A stretch of 7,326 bases of DNA, taken from the NCBI GenBank assembly GCA_002059205.1, contig MVCQ01000085.1, forward strand, positions 1-7,326, given 5' to 3'. A program made the position numbers and the translations under genes. This DNA comes from Candidatus Latescibacteria bacterium 4484_107. Its GTDB lineage: Bacteria > Latescibacterota > 4484-107. The notes below the pieces were generated by a model. It saw only the letters and a list, made by a program, of their open reading frames with translations. It ran no database searches and had not been told where the DNA came from. Below, piece after piece: positions 6,206-7,326 of the stretch (the stretch's first letter is position 1; each line of letters begins with the position of its first letter).

Positions 6206-7155
6206 ATGAATCGTCCAATAATTGGCATTACCATAGGGGATCCCGCCGGGATCGGTCCGGAGATCGAAGCGTGCTGGAACAGGCGCTGGCGATGCTGGAC
6301 GGCTCGCGAAAATGGAACGTGGTGGAGCATCCAGGCGACGGGAAATACGAGGCGGGCACGCTGGACTTCATAGACGTCGGCGCGTGGAGCGGACCGGTCT
6401 CGTTCGGCACGCTGCAGCCCGGGGCCGGGCGGGCCGCTTATGCGTACCTGACCCGCGCCATCGAAGATGCCCTTGAAGGCAGGATAGAGGCCATCTGCAC
6501 GGCTCCAATCAACAAGGAGTCGCTTCGGGCCGCAGGAATCCCTTACGTAGATCATACGGCGATTTTGAAGCATCAAACCGGCGTGCAGGATATTATGGGG
6601 CTTTTCATCGTGCGCGCTTTGCGGATATTCTTTCTGACCCGTCACATCGCATTCAGAGACATCCCGAAGTACATCACCCACGGGCGAATCTTACATGCGG
6701 TGCGTCTGTGCGACCGCTATCTGAGAGAACTCGACATCGCCGATCCGCACGTGGCCGTGGCTGCTTTGAATCCCCACGGCGGGGAACACGGCCTATTCGG
6801 GACGGAGGAGGAGCAGATCATCGCTCCGGCCATCCAAGCGGCGAAAAAGGCCGGTCTCCGGGTCTCCGGCCCGGTTCCGGCGGATGCGGTCTTCCACCAG
6901 GCTTCGGAAGGGAAATACGACGGCGTGCTCTCCCTGTATCACGATCAGGGGCACGTCGCCGCGAAGACGCTGGAATTTCGCCGCGCAGTGGCCCTGACGA
7001 TGGGCCTGCCTTTTCTGCGCACCTCCGTGGATCACGGCACCGCCTTCGACATCGCCGGAGAAGGGATTGCGGATGAGACGGGGATGGTGGAGGCCGTGAA
7101 AGTGGCGGGGAAGTATGGGAAGTCTGTTCGGGAACATCAAAAACGTGAAACGTAG
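6206..7155 (+). pseudogene. pdxA: PdxA-family 4-phosphate dehydrogenase, disrupted by a deletion/frameshift at 6259-6266
   Basis: PdxA oxidises 4-hydroxythreonine 4-phosphate in vitamin B6 synthesis; PdxA2 relatives act on four-carbon sugar-acid phosphates. The N-terminus MNRPIIGITIGDPAGIGPEI is in one frame (6206-6265); the body, from GDRSVLEQALAML (6259) to the stop at 7153-7155, is in another. About 18-22 residues that normally join these parts are absent. The body has the expected motifs: TAPINKE, DHT metal-site His, LNPHGGEHGLFG, LYHDQGH and RTSVDHGTAFDIAG. H after YHDQG (usually L in biosynthetic PdxA) and FFLTRH lean to the PdxA2-like branch; this is recollection of the family, not a search. 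Restoring the gap would give about 336-338 residues, the family length. The gene is either a recent pseudogene or an assembly collapse. No co-functional gene is adjacent. Confidence 0.88.
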
Positions 7156-7177
7156 GGTGCGATCCTTGTGATCGCCC
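7152..7177. repeat. Hairpin element containing the pdxA stop codon
   Basis: GCGATC (7159-7164) and GATCGC (7170-7175) pair around loop CTTGT. The stem extends by two further G-C pairs (GG 7156-7157, CC 7176-7177) if T7158 is bulged. The pdxA stop TAG is 7153-7155, at the left foot. The nearest T-run is about 25 bases downstream, so it is not a standard terminator. Hairpins of the GTAGGGGCGATC... type recur in several bacterial genomes (recollection). Confidence 0.5.
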
Positions 7178-7326
7178 GCTGTACTACTAATCTGCAAAAT
7201 CTTGTTTTTTTGGCAAAATTTTTATTGAGCGAAGGAGGTAACGTTAGTTCAGTCTTCCAGTTACAGCACCTTTGTTTGATCCGTGTAAATCCGTGCTATC
7301 CGTGTCCCATTGCTTTTGGATTTGGG
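7156..7326. other. Intergenic region after pdxA, to window end
   Basis: This stretch contains the hairpin foot, an AT-rich segment (7195-7226), an orphan strong Shine-Dalgarno-like sequence AAGGAGGTAA (7232-7241) without a nearby ATG/GTG/TTG in the proper range, and an ATCCGTG array. I see no gene on either strand. Confidence 0.55.
7279..7304 (+). repeat. ATCCGTG short repeat array, three copies
   Basis: ATCCGTG begins at 7279, 7289 and 7298, spaced 10 and 9 bases apart. Such ATCCGTGTxx arrays are familiar as dispersed intergenic repeats in unrelated bacteria (recollection). Function is unknown. Confidence 0.65.

Noticed and set aside
6151..6258. Open frame upstream of the pdxA body (beginning MLFVILRAL) as the true N-terminus
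   Set aside because: It is an out-of-frame reading of the repeat array and of the real PdxA N-terminus, which is clearly recognisable in another frame from 6206.
7156..7210. Intrinsic terminator after pdxA
   Set aside because: The hairpin is separated from the T-run by about 25 bases.
7211..7230. Sigma-54-type promoter (TGGCA ... TTG)
   Set aside because: The distance between the GG and the downstream TTG is about 3 bases too long and the GC of the -12 element is missing.

Overview
The window is bacterial, moderately GC-rich in its genes and AT-rich between them. All four recognisable genes are on the + strand. In order they are: (1) the 3' part of a large secreted surface protein with FG-GAP/VCBS repeats, an ASPIC/UnbV domain, a dockerin-like region and a FlgD/type IX-like C-terminal domain (1-1589, open at the left edge); (2) a CheR-type SAM-dependent methyltransferase (1764-2612); (3) a large membrane-anchored hybrid histidine kinase, coiled coil-PAS-PAS-GAF-GAF-HisKA-HATPase-REC (2683-6051); (4) a PdxA-family dehydrogenase that is broken by a short deletion with frameshift (6206-7155). 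No RNA genes, CRISPR arrays, transposases or phage genes are visible. The first protein's domain mix (UnbV, dockerin and an FPNPF-type sorting domain) suggests a member of the FCB group or a nearby candidate phylum, probably from an environmental genome. This placement is an inference from domain content, not a phylogenetic result.

Layout and function. A promoter-like TTGACA-N17-TATTTT lies ahead of cheR. The cheR and kinase genes are 70 bases apart with no visible terminator between them, so they are probably co-transcribed. The kinase carries seven uninterrupted heptads rich in Glu pairs between its membrane anchor and its first PAS domain. This kind of coil is familiar from CheB-CheR-PAS-kinase fusion proteins, so the pair looks like a split version of that signalling architecture, without CheB and without a chemoreceptor in view. 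A perfect 14-bp hairpin follows the kinase gene and separates it from pdxA.

The most unusual aspect is the density of short structured repeats. Every intergenic gap, and one coding region, carries short tandem arrays or hairpins: a 7-mer family (unit TCACCAN), 8-mer families (units like TCTGTGCC and CCTGTGGG), an ATCCGTG array, and two palindromes. The cheR, kinase and pdxA genes all have their stop codon inside such an element. In the surface protein, a 63-nt in-frame insertion made of the 7-mer and 8-mer families interrupts an otherwise regular 51-residue repeat. The second striking point is the pdxA lesion: its N-terminus and body are in different frames, joined at GGAGATCG, a sequence that reads correctly as both the end of the first part and the start of the second. 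This is what a deletion between two short direct repeats would leave.
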